A stretch of 64,000 nucleotides of DNA, from NCBI GenBank assembly GCA_016214035.1, contig JACRPF010000005.1, positions 186,001 through 250,000 on the forward strand, read 5' to 3'. The notes under the pieces were generated by a model, which was given only the letters and a program-made list of their open reading frames with translations, was not told the DNA's origin and made no database searches. The stretch comes from Spirochaetota bacterium (GTDB taxonomy: Bacteria > Spirochaetota > Brachyspiria > Brachyspirales > JACRPF01). Of this stretch, positions 17,287 to 25,613 are shown in pieces (the stretch's first letter is position 1; every line of letters begins with the position of its first letter). A program made the translations under genes and the position numbers.

Positions 17287-18144
17287 ATGACGGCTTTTGA
17301 AATCATCGTCACTGACGGCGTGAAGCACCTGTTCAACGACTTCACCACTTTTTTCGGTGTGCGCATCGCGTTTTTCTCACCGGACGGAAAGGAGATCGCG
17401 TCGGGACTTGCGTCGCGTACCTCGTCGGCGTTCTGTACGCATTTGCGTAACGACCTCGGCCGTGACGCGGACTGCAGATCATGTGATGCGAAATGGCGGG
17501 CTATTGCCGCGCGCCGAAAGACCGTAACCGCATACCATTGCCATGCCGGTCTCATGGAAGTGCTCGTTCCGGTGTTTATCCGCGGACGGCTTGTCGGGTT
17601 TGTCATGATAGGTCAGTTTCGCGACCGGGAGACGCTGCCGCAGTCCGAAGCGCGCTCTATTCCAGCGAAAAAACGCGGTGCGTTTGCGCGATACTATCAA
17701 GCGCTGCCGTATATTCCGAAAATCAAAATGCAGAGCTTTATCCGCATCTTTACGCGCCTTATCGACGCGATGATTGCGCGGAATATGGTGACGGTTAAGG
17801 ATAATCTTGTCATCGAAGACGCCCTTGCATATCTGCATGCGCATGCGCGTGAATCGGTTACCATATCGTCGGTGGCCGCAGCGGCGGGGAAAAGCGAGTC
17901 CACGGTGAGTCATCTGTTCACCGCGGTGCTCCGGAAAAGTTTCAGGCGAACGCTTCTTGAAATAAAGATCGAACACGCCGAGCACTATGCGCGCGAAAAT
18001 CCGTCGGCCTCCATAAGCGATATCGCCGAGGCATTCGGGTTTTACGATCAGTTCCATTTCGCAAAGGCCTACCGTTCATGCCGGCATATGACGCCGTCCG
18101 CAGGATTACGGAAAAATCAATTTATTGACAAAAACGATGTGTGA
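17287..18144 (+). CDS. PocR-domain AraC-family regulator
   Basis: About 285 aa. The N-terminal PocR-type domain (about residues 5-140) has its conserved cysteines in AFCTHL, DCRSCDAK and YHCHAGLMEVLVPV. The C terminus is AraC-type HTH (ISSVAAAAGKSESTVSHLF and SDIAEAFGFYDQFHFAKAY). PocR domains sense small metabolites such as propanediol-type compounds. I start it at 17287, just before the domain. The longer frame to 17158 would run into the divergent URO-D-like start. It most likely controls that divergent gene. The rpiB promoter lies across its stop codon. Confidence 0.8.
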   Translation: MTAFEIIVTDGVKHLFNDFTTFFGVRIAFFSPDGKEIASGLASRTSSAFCTHLRNDLGRDADCRSCDAKWRAIAARRKTVTAYHCHAGLMEVLVPVFIRGRLVGFVMIGQFRDRETLPQSEARSIPAKKRGAFARYYQALPYIPKIKMQSFIRIFTRLIDAMIARNMVTVKDNLVIEDALAYLHAHARESVTISSVAAAAGKSESTVSHLFTAVLRKSFRRTLLEIKIEHAEHYARENPSASISDIAEAFGFYDQFHFAKAYRSCRHMTPSAGLRKNQFIDKNDV

Positions 18145-18158
18145 TAGTATCATCACAC
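18125..18158 (+). promoter_or_regulatory. rpiB-glgC promoter with palindromic operator
   Basis: TTGACA (18125-18130), a 17-nt spacer and TATCAT (18148-18153) form a strong promoter inside the end of the upstream gene. GTGTGAT (18139-18145) and ATCACAC (18152-18158) are perfect inverted arms straddling the -10. A repressor bound here would block polymerase. The arms resemble a CRP site, but the TGTGA/TCACA spacing is 8 nt, not 6. Confidence 0.6.
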
Positions 18159-18179
18159 AATCGCGATCAAGGATTTACT

Positions 18180-18632
18180 ATGAAAATCGTCTTCGGCGCC
18201 GATCACGGCGGTTTCGAGCTCAAAGAAAGCATGAAGGCGCATCTGGCGGGAAAAGGATTTACCGTTATCGACGCTGGCATTCATGATACGAATGCGGTTG
18301 ATTACCCCGATATCGCGAAGCAGGCCGCCGATCTTTTTTTCACCGAAAAAGCCGACACACTGATACTCGCCTGCGGCACCGGTATCGGTATATCTATAGC
18401 GGCCAATAAAATCAAAGGTATCTACTGCGGGCTCATTTACAATGAGGAGACTGCACGGCTTGCCCGCGAACATAACGACGTGAACAGTCTTGCGTTCGGC
18501 GGCAGACAGATAGCGCCCGGTCTTGCGAACCGCATGCTCGACGCGTTTTTCGGCGAAAAGGCGAGCACTGACGAACGGCATGAACGGCGCCGGAAAAAAT
18601 ATAAACAACTTGATGCGGAGGGAACACGATGA
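18180..18632 (+). CDS. rpiB: Ribose-5-phosphate isomerase B
   Basis: A 150-aa cytosolic RpiB/LacAB-family isomerase that interconverts ribose-5-P and ribulose-5-P. Signature parts are FGADHGGFELKE, DAGIHD, DYPDIA, the catalytic-Cys loop ILACGTGIGISIAANK, and the EHNDVNSLAFGGR segment. The start at 18180 has AAGGA upstream. The TGA overlaps the glgC ATG as ATGA, so pentose-phosphate and glycogen genes are coupled. Some family members act on allose-6-P or galactose-6-P, which cannot be excluded. Confidence 0.92.
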   Translation: MKIVFGADHGGFELKESMKAHLAGKGFTVIDAGIHDTNAVDYPDIAKQAADLFFTEKADTLILACGTGIGISIAANKIKGIYCGLIYNEETARLAREHNDVNSLAFGGRQIAPGLANRMLDAFFGEKASTDERHERRRKKYKQLDAEGTR

Positions 18633-19909
18633 ACACCACCTATTGTCTCATTCTCGGCGGCGGACGCGGTACGAGGCTGTACCCGCTTGTGCGCGACCGC
18701 TCGAAACCCGCCGTGCCGGTGGGAGCGAAATACCGGATGATCGATATTCCCATATCGAACTGCATCAACTCGGGGCTCAAAAAGATATTCATCCTCACGC
18801 AGTTCAATTCGGCGTCGCTCAATAATCACGTGTACAGCGCATATCATTTCGACTCCTTTTCAAAAGGATTTGTGCGCATACTCGCCGCTGAGCAGACCGA
18901 CAGCAACATGGACTGGTTTCAGGGTACCGCCGACGCGGTTCGCAAACATATCATGCAGTTCGACAAAGAGGACTGCGAGTTCATCCTTATTCTGTCTGGC
19001 GACCAGATTTACCGCATGGATTTCTCGCATCTGCTGGACCAGATCAAGGAGACCGGTGCCGATCTCATCGTCTCAACCGTTCCGGTGGATGAAGAATCCG
19101 CGCGCGGTTACGGCATCATGAAGGTGAACGCCAAGAATCAGATTCATGCGTTCAGCGAAAAGCCGTCGGACCCGTCCGAACTCGCGTCGCTCAAGCTCAG
19201 CGCCGAGCAGAAAAAGATCATGGACATCAAGGACCCCAAGCGCAATTATCTCGCGTCGATGGGTATCTATCTTTTCAGAAAGAAAGTACTGCTCGATCTT
19301 CTCACAGACACCTCGAAAATAGATTTCGGGAAGGACATCATCCCCAACGCCATAAAGACACACAAGGTGTACAGTTTTCCGTTCAAGGGCTATTGGGAGG
19401 ATGTGGGGACTATTCGCTCGTTCTTTGACGCCAACCTCGCCTTTGCAAGCAAGCATCCGCCCTTCTCGTTTTACGATGAAGACGCACCGTTCTACACCAA
19501 TCGCCGTTCGCTCTCGGCAAGCATGTTCCTCGACGCCGACGTGAGCGAATCGCTCATCGCCGAGGGCTGCACGGTGGCGCGAGCGACGATCAAGAAAGCG
19601 GTCATCGGCGTGCGGTCCATCATCCGTGAGGGTTCAACGCTCGAACGCGTGGTGATGATGGGTGCCGACTCCTATGAGACCGCCGCGGACGAGAAGCGCA
19701 CGAGCGCGCAGCATCTGCCGCCCATCGGCATCGGCAAGGAATGCACGATTCGCGATGTCATCATCGACAAGAACGTGCGCATCGGCAATAATGTGATTAT
19801 CACCAATAAGAAGAAAGTGAAGCAGATGGATACCGACCTCTACTGCATTCGCGACGGCATCGTGATCATTCCGAAGAATACGGTGATCAAGAGCGGAACG
19901 ATTATCTGA
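18629..19909 (+). CDS. glgC: Glucose-1-phosphate adenylyltransferase
   Basis: A 426-aa ADP-glucose pyrophosphorylase, the committing step of glycogen synthesis (glucose-1-P + ATP to ADP-glucose + PPi). It has the nucleotidyltransferase N terminus with LILGGGRGTRLYPLVRDRSK and KPAVPVGAKYRMIDIPISN, the SGDQIYRMD metal/nucleotide motif, GTADAVRKH, YWEDVGTI, and a C-terminal left-handed beta-helix. Length and motifs are normal for bacterial and plant-like GlgC. It is translationally coupled to rpiB and followed by a clear terminator. No other glycogen gene lies in the window. Confidence 0.95.
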   Translation: MNTTYCLILGGGRGTRLYPLVRDRSKPAVPVGAKYRMIDIPISNCINSGLKKIFILTQFNSASLNNHVYSAYHFDSFSKGFVRILAAEQTDSNMDWFQGTADAVRKHIMQFDKEDCEFILILSGDQIYRMDFSHLLDQIKETGADLIVSTVPVDEESARGYGIMKVNAKNQIHAFSEKPSDPSELASLKLSAEQKKIMDIKDPKRNYLASMGIYLFRKKVLLDLLTDTSKIDFGKDIIPNAIKTHKVYSFPFKGYWEDVGTIRSFFDANLAFASKHPPFSFYDEDAPFYTNRRSLSASMFLDADVSESLIAEGCTVARATIKKAVIGVRSIIREGSTLERVVMMGADSYETAADEKRTSAQHLPPIGIGKECTIRDVIIDKNVRIGNNVIITNKKKVKQMDTDLYCIRDGIVIIPKNTVIKSGTII

Positions 19910-19920
19910 GTCGGCCGCGC

Positions 19921-19948
19921 ATCACACCCGCCGTGTGATTAGTTTTTT
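19921..19948 (+). terminator. Rho-independent terminator of rpiB-glgC
   Basis: A stem ATCACAC (19921-19927) / GTGTGAT (19933-19939) with a 5-nt loop is followed by TAGTTTTTT. It begins 11 bp after the glgC stop. Confidence 0.8.
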
Positions 19949-19994
19949 CTGACCATGCTTCCGTCGGCATTCTTTACATAGAAAGGAGATATCG

Positions 19995-20825
19995 ATGAGA
20001 CGCGCAGGCATCTGGACGAACTATCTTGTGAATACGACACCGGAGGAAATGGTTCCTCTGTTCGCGAAACACGGCTGGTATGACCTTGAATTTTCCGATG
20101 AGCACGGGCATATGCTTCTGGCGCGCGACGGCGATCCGGCGGCCGTCGGTGACCGCTTCCGGTCGTTTGCCGCAGATCATCACGTTGCTTTCCCGCAGGG
20201 ACATCTCTGGCTTGCCGCGGACATATGTGCCGCTGACAACGGGGCTACAATCGACGCTTTGAAACGCTGGCTCGATTTGTATCACGCGCTTGGCATACGT
20301 TCGGCGGTGCTGCATCCCGGCGGAAATGAACTCATCAAAGCGAACGCATCCGGCACGGCGATATTCGATGCGCGGACCGCGGCGCTGAGAGCGCTCACGC
20401 AGCATGTGTCCGGCCGTGATATCAGCATCGCCCTTGAAAACATCCATACGCCGCATGCGAAGACCGCAGATGATCTCATTCCGCTCGTGGATGCGTTTAA
20501 CGGAAAGAACATCGGTATCTGTCTTGATACGGGACATCTGAATATCGTGAAGGGGGACGTCGGCGTTTTCGTGCGTGCCGCGGGAAAGCGGCTAATCGCG
20601 CTTCATATCGCCGACAATGAAGGAGCAACTGATCAGCATCTCATGCCGTACGGCCGCGGTACCGTCGATTGGACTGGCTTTATGAAAGCGATACGTGAAG
20701 TCGGCTATGACCGTCTCATGAATCTTGAGATACCCGGTGAAAGCCGCTGTCCGCAGCCGGTACAACTCATGAAACTCGATTATATCAGGCGTATGATGGC
20801 ATATCTCCTCGAGGAAGGAATCTAG
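19995..20825 (+). CDS. Sugar-phosphate isomerase/epimerase family protein
   Basis: A 276-aa xylose-isomerase-like TIM barrel. Likely metal and catalytic residues lie in SIALENIHTP (Glu), GICLDTGHLNIVKG (Asp, His), LIALHIADNEG (His, Asp), GRGTVDW and LMNLEIPGE (Glu). This is the IolE/IolI/EndoIV-like sugar epimerase pattern. AAAGGAG lies 8 nt before the ATG. It stands alone between the glgC terminator and the LacI promoter, so the operon context gives no substrate. Confidence 0.8.
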   Translation: MRRAGIWTNYLVNTTPEEMVPLFAKHGWYDLEFSDEHGHMLLARDGDPAAVGDRFRSFAADHHVAFPQGHLWLAADICAADNGATIDALKRWLDLYHALGIRSAVLHPGGNELIKANASGTAIFDARTAALRALTQHVSGRDISIALENIHTPHAKTADDLIPLVDAFNGKNIGICLDTGHLNIVKGDVGVFVRAAGKRLIALHIADNEGATDQHLMPYGRGTVDWTGFMKAIREVGYDRLMNLEIPGESRCPQPVQLMKLDYIRRMMAYLLEEGI

Positions 20826-20884
20826 GAAGCAGACGGATAGATTCAGAACCTTTTTTCTAAGAAAAGACAATAAAATTCACCTAT

Positions 20885-20944
20885 TTGACAGATTATCAGA
20901 AATGTATTAATATATTAAGCGATTAACGTTAAGCGTTTAATATA
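20885..20944 (+). promoter_or_regulatory. LacI-gene promoter and autoregulatory palindrome
   Basis: TTGACA (20885-20890), a 17-nt spacer and TAATAT (20908-20913) form the promoter. From 20911 to 20944 the DNA is symmetric at 30 of 34 positions around the core TTAACGTTAA, which has the central CG typical of LacI-family operators. It covers the -10, the predicted start site and all the DNA up to the ATG at 20945, so it would give tight autorepression. No SD is seen. Confidence 0.7.
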
Positions 20945-21967
20945 ATGACTAAACAAAGAAGAATAACACTAACCGATGTTGCAAAGGAAGCGGGCGTTTC
21001 GGGATGTCTTGCGTCGAAGATAATTAGCGGCAAGGACGAAGGTGTATGGATAGCCGCTGAAACGAAAGAGCGGATACTGAAAGCGGCTCACAAGCTTAAC
21101 TACAAACCGAATCTTCAGGCACGGCAGCTTGCCCGGGGACGCAAGGACGCCATCGGCATCTTCATCGATAAGAGCAGCGATTTCAACAGCAGATTCGTCA
21201 TGGCGTCGGTCAAAGGCATCGTCACGAAAGCCGAGGAGCTGGGATTCACCGTCAACCTGGGCCTCAGCCACCCGGGAAGCGACATCAAGCTCATCGAGAC
21301 GGGCGCCATCGACAGCGCGATACTGATACCGGCAGACCGGCGTCTCGGCGAGGAACTTGAGGGAACGCTTACCCGTGAACATATCCCGACGATCAAACTC
21401 AATCCCGGACTGTGGGTCGATGAGAATTCCGTCTGCTGCGATGATACGGGCGGCATGAAGCAGGCCGTCGCTCATCTGACAGAGCTGGGGCATCGGCGTA
21501 TTGTGTATATCGGAAGTCCCACGGAGCATGCGAGCGGCGGTACACGTCTTGCCGCGTACCGGAATGCGATGGCTGAGGCTGCGCTTGAAGCACTCACGCT
21601 TGAATCGGGCACTATTCTTCTGCCGGAGATCGTCGAACAAGCGGTGCGTGGACTCAATGCCACCGCCGTTATTCTCTATCATGATGAGATGCTCGTGGAT
21701 CTGCATATGGCCTGCAATCGTCTGGGGATTCGTATTCCCGACGATCTGAGCGTGGTGGGCATCAACGATCTGGAAGATGCGACGCGGTTCATCCCGGCGA
21801 CGACTGACGTTCACATCCCGATATTCGACATGGGCATAGCCGCCGTGGAACTGCTCGAAAAACAAATACGCCTCGGCGCGCCGGTGCCGTCAGTGCTCAT
21901 CCCCGAATCGCTCATCGTCCGTGATTCATGTGCGCCGGTCACTGACGGAGTCCGTGAAAAGTCATGA
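20945..21967 (+). CDS. LacI-family transcriptional regulator
   Basis: A 340-aa repressor with an N-terminal HTH (ITLTDVAKEAGVSGCLASKI), a hinge helix region (NYKPNLQARQLARG) and a periplasmic-binding-protein-like ligand domain (about 65-335). The recognition helix (GCLASK) differs from the common ATVSRVL pattern, so operator specificity may be unusual. The near-palindrome abutting the start codon suggests autorepression. The glycoside-hydrolase gene follows after 44 bp, making it the obvious target and operon partner. The inducer is probably a sugar from that enzyme's substrate. Confidence 0.9.
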   Translation: MTKQRRITLTDVAKEAGVSGCLASKIISGKDEGVWIAAETKERILKAAHKLNYKPNLQARQLARGRKDAIGIFIDKSSDFNSRFVMASVKGIVTKAEELGFTVNLGLSHPGSDIKLIETGAIDSAILIPADRRLGEELEGTLTREHIPTIKLNPGLWVDENSVCCDDTGGMKQAVAHLTELGHRRIVYIGSPTEHASGGTRLAAYRNAMAEAALEALTLESGTILLPEIVEQAVRGLNATAVILYHDEMLVDLHMACNRLGIRIPDDLSVVGINDLEDATRFIPATTDVHIPIFDMGIAAVELLEKQIRLGAPVPSVLIPESLIVRDSCAPVTDGVREKS

Positions 21968-22011
21968 AGACGAATTCTGCATTGTGCAATAAATATATTT
22001 CTGGAGGCTTT

Positions 22012-24711
22012 ATGCGAAGTATCATCGGTCTTGTATCACTGCTCCTGCTGTCATTCGGCTCATGGGGACAGGATATCGCCCTCGACGCGGACTTCGGCAG
22101 TGCGGCTGACGCCATCACGGCTCCCGCCACTGGTAAAGGTGAGATCAAGGGCATGCTGCCGGCCGGGTGGATGGAGAACTCCAGCGCCTGGTGCGAGATA
22201 TATGCGCAGTGCACGCCTATGGAGGAGAGCGGCAGCCGATTTCTCCGGATGAATGTGAGCGACATCAGGAGCGGTGCGGCGCAGTTCTGCACGCACATCG
22301 GTACGATACCGGAAAAAGGCTTCATCAAATTCACCATCCGTTACCGCGGCACTATCGACGGGCTCACCACCGGCATACGTCTCGTCGATGCGCCGTATTC
22401 GTTTCTTAAAAAGATAGACATCGAATCATCGGCCGACTGGATCGAACGCACCATCGTTTTCAAAGTGAACCGGACCGACGATAAAACCGGCGTGTGGCTC
22501 ACGTTCTCGGCGCCCGGTGTCGTGGATATTGCCCGCATAACGATTGAACGCCTGAGCGAAGCGGGCATGATTGAGAAGAGCCGCGTTGCTTATCCTGACG
22601 GCGGACCGGCGAATCTTCTGAAGAATCCGGTGCTTCCGTCCGGACTTCAAACCGGTATGCTTTTCGACAGAGACCTCTCCGATGATATGGTCGACATAGC
22701 ACCCGACCCCGATGTCATCGGTCCCAGCGGCTGTCCGGCATTGCGTGTCAGATCGCTCGCGCCGGGTAAGGGGATAGGCATCAGGGGCGAAACGTACAAG
22801 CCCGTCAATCTTGCGGTACGGCATGGTTTTTCCGTGCGATGCAAAGGCCCGGGAACGATATCGCTTCAGTTGTTCAGAGACGCGCAGTGGATAGCCACCA
22901 GGGATTTCGGCAAAGCCGGTGACGACTGGCGGACGGTTACGCTCGAATACCAGCCCGGGTTCGGTGAATTCGAGAAGCCGAAAATATTCTGCAAGGGCGA
23001 TGTGTGGATCGATGCAATGGAAGCGGGCCCGCTCTCGAAAGCCGGTACGTTCGCATTGTCCGGCAAGGCGGTTGTGGGACTTTCGATACCGGGCTCGGAT
23101 GCGTCACTTTCAAAGATACAATTCGAGGACGAAAAAGCGCTTGTTGATGTGAAAGTCTTCGGCGACAGTTCCGGCGCGGTGCTCAAAGCGACCGCAACGG
23201 ACCTCTATGGTACTGAGACTGCGCTTCCGACAGGTCCGCTCACCGGCAGCGGGACGCTTAAACAAAGCCGCATCGATTTTTCCGCGGCGCTGACGAAACG
23301 GCCGTACGGCGGTTTCCGCATCGAGGTCTGGGTAGACCAGAACGGAAAACCCGTGTCGCCGGTACAGGAGATCATTGTCTATCGTCTCCGCCGTCCGCTC
23401 TATTGGGGCAAGGATGCTCCCGATTCTCCGTTCGGCGTGCACACGCTTTCCACGCTCCGGCATATACGTATGGCAAAAGCGGTGGGAGCGAACTGGACAC
23501 GGCTTCATGACGCGGGGCTTGAATATATCGGCTGGTGGAATCTTGAGCCGGAGAAAGGACAGTGGCGATTTTTCGATCAGGAGATAAACCGCTTCCGCGA
23601 AAACAAGGTCATGATTTACGGCGAACTGAGCACGGCGCCGAAGTGGGCGACGTATTATATGGATACCGGACTCACTACGTTCGGCTATTGGGATAAATTC
23701 TTTCAGCCCAAAGACCTCGCCGATTTCGGGAACTATGTGAAGGTGGTCGTGAGCCGCTACAAGGGCGTCATCGACCATTGGGACATCTGGAACGAACCGT
23801 GGAACGTCGAGTGGTGGGGCGTTGCGTTCGATAAGAACGATACGAAAAAATCGCACGGCTACCGCACCAGCAAAGAACCGGCGCGTGATTTCGCGCTTCT
23901 GTCGAAAGCGGCGTTCACCGCTGCGAAGGCCGCCAATCCGAATGCGTATGTCAACGGATTCAACTCCACCGCGGGAGGATCGGGCAGCAAATGGACAAAG
24001 GGCGTTCTTGAGGCCGGCGGTCTTGAATACTGCGACGGCGTCTGCTATCACGAGTATCAGACGAGGCCGCTGCCGGGTGAAAGCAACGACACGATAAAAC
24101 GGGGTATCGAGGACGCCACGGGAGCTATTGTGGCGGCAAACGGGAAACTGGACAAGCCGCTCTGGATGTCGGAAGGCTCCTGCTATACGTCGGACACGTC
24201 ACAGATGCGCCTGGACTTCGGTCTCTACAAGAACTCGCTGCCGTTCACCAACAACGACCGGTATATCGACGCGGCCGATACACTCTGCAAATATATGCTC
24301 GCGCTCAAGAGTTACGGCGTCAAGCGCTGGTTTCTCTACAGCATGCACTGCTTCAACGGCGATATCAACGCCTGCTCCATTCTGGTAATGCCGGACGGAC
24401 AGCTACATCCCGCGGGTGTGGCCCATGCGGCGTTCGCCGATCTCATCGAGGGACGCGAATACCGGAAGACGATACCGCTTGCGGAAAAGACATACGCATT
24501 CCTGTTCGAGGGGCGGGGAAAGACCGTTGCCGTGATCTCCGGGAACAAAGGCTGCGCGGCACGTACGTTCAGGGTGCCGGCTCATGCGAAGGCAGTGGAT
24601 ATCTATGGTAACGCGGTTTTGGACAGGATTGCGTTCGACGGGAAGGTGTCGTATCTTGTTTTCGACAGCAGCAGCGCGGCTGAATCCGCTATGGGATCGC
24701 TGATCAAATAA
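22012..24711 (+). CDS. Secreted clan-A-like glycoside hydrolase, multidomain
   Basis: About 899 aa. The start at 22012 has GGAGG 4 nt upstream and begins the signal peptide (SIIGLVSLLLLSFGSWG). The N-terminal 450 residues look like carbohydrate-binding beta-sandwich domains. From about residue 465 a TIM barrel begins (SPFGVHTLST), with likely acid/base Glu in HWDIWNEPWN and likely nucleophile Glu in PLWMSEGSCY, the two-Glu layout of GH39/GH5-like enzymes. It should hydrolyse a beta-linked polysaccharide outside the inner membrane. It is controlled with the LacI gene. The exact GH family is uncertain. Confidence 0.8.
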   Translation: MRSIIGLVSLLLLSFGSWGQDIALDADFGSAADAITAPATGKGEIKGMLPAGWMENSSAWCEIYAQCTPMEESGSRFLRMNVSDIRSGAAQFCTHIGTIPEKGFIKFTIRYRGTIDGLTTGIRLVDAPYSFLKKIDIESSADWIERTIVFKVNRTDDKTGVWLTFSAPGVVDIARITIERLSEAGMIEKSRVAYPDGGPANLLKNPVLPSGLQTGMLFDRDLSDDMVDIAPDPDVIGPSGCPALRVRSLAPGKGIGIRGETYKPVNLAVRHGFSVRCKGPGTISLQLFRDAQWIATRDFGKAGDDWRTVTLEYQPGFGEFEKPKIFCKGDVWIDAMEAGPLSKAGTFALSGKAVVGLSIPGSDASLSKIQFEDEKALVDVKVFGDSSGAVLKATATDLYGTETALPTGPLTGSGTLKQSRIDFSAALTKRPYGGFRIEVWVDQNGKPVSPVQEIIVYRLRRPLYWGKDAPDSPFGVHTLSTLRHIRMAKAVGANWTRLHDAGLEYIGWWNLEPEKGQWRFFDQEINRFRENKVMIYGELSTAPKWATYYMDTGLTTFGYWDKFFQPKDLADFGNYVKVVVSRYKGVIDHWDIWNEPWNVEWWGVAFDKNDTKKSHGYRTSKEPARDFALLSKAAFTAAKAANPNAYVNGFNSTAGGSGSKWTKGVLEAGGLEYCDGVCYHEYQTRPLPGESNDTIKRGIEDATGAIVAANGKLDKPLWMSEGSCYTSDTSQMRLDFGLYKNSLPFTNNDRYIDAADTLCKYMLALKSYGVKRWFLYSMHCFNGDINACSILVMPDGQLHPAGVAHAAFADLIEGREYRKTIPLAEKTYAFLFEGRGKTVAVISGNKGCAARTFRVPAHAKAVDIYGNAVLDRIAFDGKVSYLVFDSSSAAESAMGSLIK

Positions 24712-24726
24712 GCAGTTCCGTGTATG

Positions 24727-24750
24727 TCCGGCAGTATCGATGCTGCCGGA
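24727..24750. terminator. Hairpin between convergent genes
   Basis: TCCGGCAG (24727-24734) and CTGCCGGA (24743-24750) form a perfect 8-bp stem with an 8-nt loop in the short gap between the convergent hydrolase and amidohydrolase genes. There is no U-run, so its termination role is tentative. Confidence 0.45.
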
Positions 24751-24772
24751 GTGCGGGAATGGCTGCGGTGAC

Positions 24773-25603
24773 TCACCTCGTGAATGTACTGCGTAACTGT
24801 TCTGCATTGCCGCGCAGTATCTTGTTGCGTTCCCCGGGTTCACCCCAGCGGTAATAAAGTCCGCCGATCATTTCGAGGAAGAGCTGCCAGTACTGCACCA
24901 GGCGCAGCGCCGCCGCATTCGATTCCGGCGTGCCGTACATCGCATCGGTGGCGAACAGTATCTTGTCATTGAAATATCGTTTCGTGCCGTCATGGCATTT
25001 TCTGTCAAGGATGCGTATGAACCACTCGATGTCTTTTCGATATCCGCTGAGGTCATGATAGATGTTTTTGTAATAGTAGAGGTTCATCTCAGTCTCATCA
25101 AGCCATGGGTAACCGAGATGTCCGCCGATGATGGTCAGCTCCGGGAACGCTTCGGCTATCGACGCAAGCATTGACGGCCGCATCGTACCGCATCCATGTC
25201 CGAGAGATGCGTTCTGTTCGCCCGGCATTCCATAGGAGACGATGCCGGTGTGAAACAGTATCGGCATGCCGAGTGCCGCGGCCCGTTCGTACAGCGGGAA
25301 ATGATCATGATGGTCATACGGTTTTGCCGGTTTGTACGGTTTTAAGCCGATGAATCCTTTGTCGCGGAGCGCATCGATGCTGTCCGGTGAACCATTGTTC
25401 AGATCGAGATAACCGAACGGTACCACAAAACCCGGATATCTTTTTGCCGCGGTGAGCACTTCGGCTTCCGAGGCGAACGGCGCATAGGTGATGTGCGCGT
25501 CGGAAAGGTCCATGACCCAGATAGATTCTATAAGACCGCTTTCCACGATGTCGTCGAGGTCCGTACATCCGGACTGCAGATGCGCATGTGCATCGATGAC
25601 CAT
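24773..25603 (-). CDS. Amidohydrolase (TIM-barrel metal hydrolase)
   Basis: A 276-aa amidohydrolase-2-type protein. The metal motif is VIDAHAHLQ at the N terminus, followed by PILFHTGIV, TIIGGHLGYPW and a late ILFATDAMYG (Asp). The family covers decarboxylases and lactone or amide hydrolases. The ATG at 25603 has GGAGG upstream and lies 10 bp after the NagB-like gene's stop, so the two share a leftward operon. That places its substrate in amino-sugar or related sugar catabolism, by context only. Confidence 0.8.
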   Translation of the reverse strand: MVIDAHAHLQSGCTDLDDIVESGLIESIWVMDLSDAHITYAPFASEAEVLTAAKRYPGFVVPFGYLDLNNGSPDSIDALRDKGFIGLKPYKPAKPYDHHDHFPLYERAAALGMPILFHTGIVSYGMPGEQNASLGHGCGTMRPSMLASIAEAFPELTIIGGHLGYPWLDETEMNLYYYKNIYHDLSGYRKDIEWFIRILDRKCHDGTKRYFNDKILFATDAMYGTPESNAAALRLVQYWQLFLEMIGGLYYRWGEPGERNKILRGNAEQLRSTFTR

Positions 25604-25613
25604 ACAGCCTCCG

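Noticed and set aside
18139-18158. Classical CRP site at rpiB-glgC
   Set aside because: The half-sites TGTGA and TCACA are spaced by 8 nt instead of 6, and it lies on the -10, where CRP would not activate. I kept it only as a palindromic operator.
23110-24051. 313-aa minus-strand open frame
   Set aside because: It lies fully antisense to the secreted glycoside hydrolase and has no recognisable domain or start signal.
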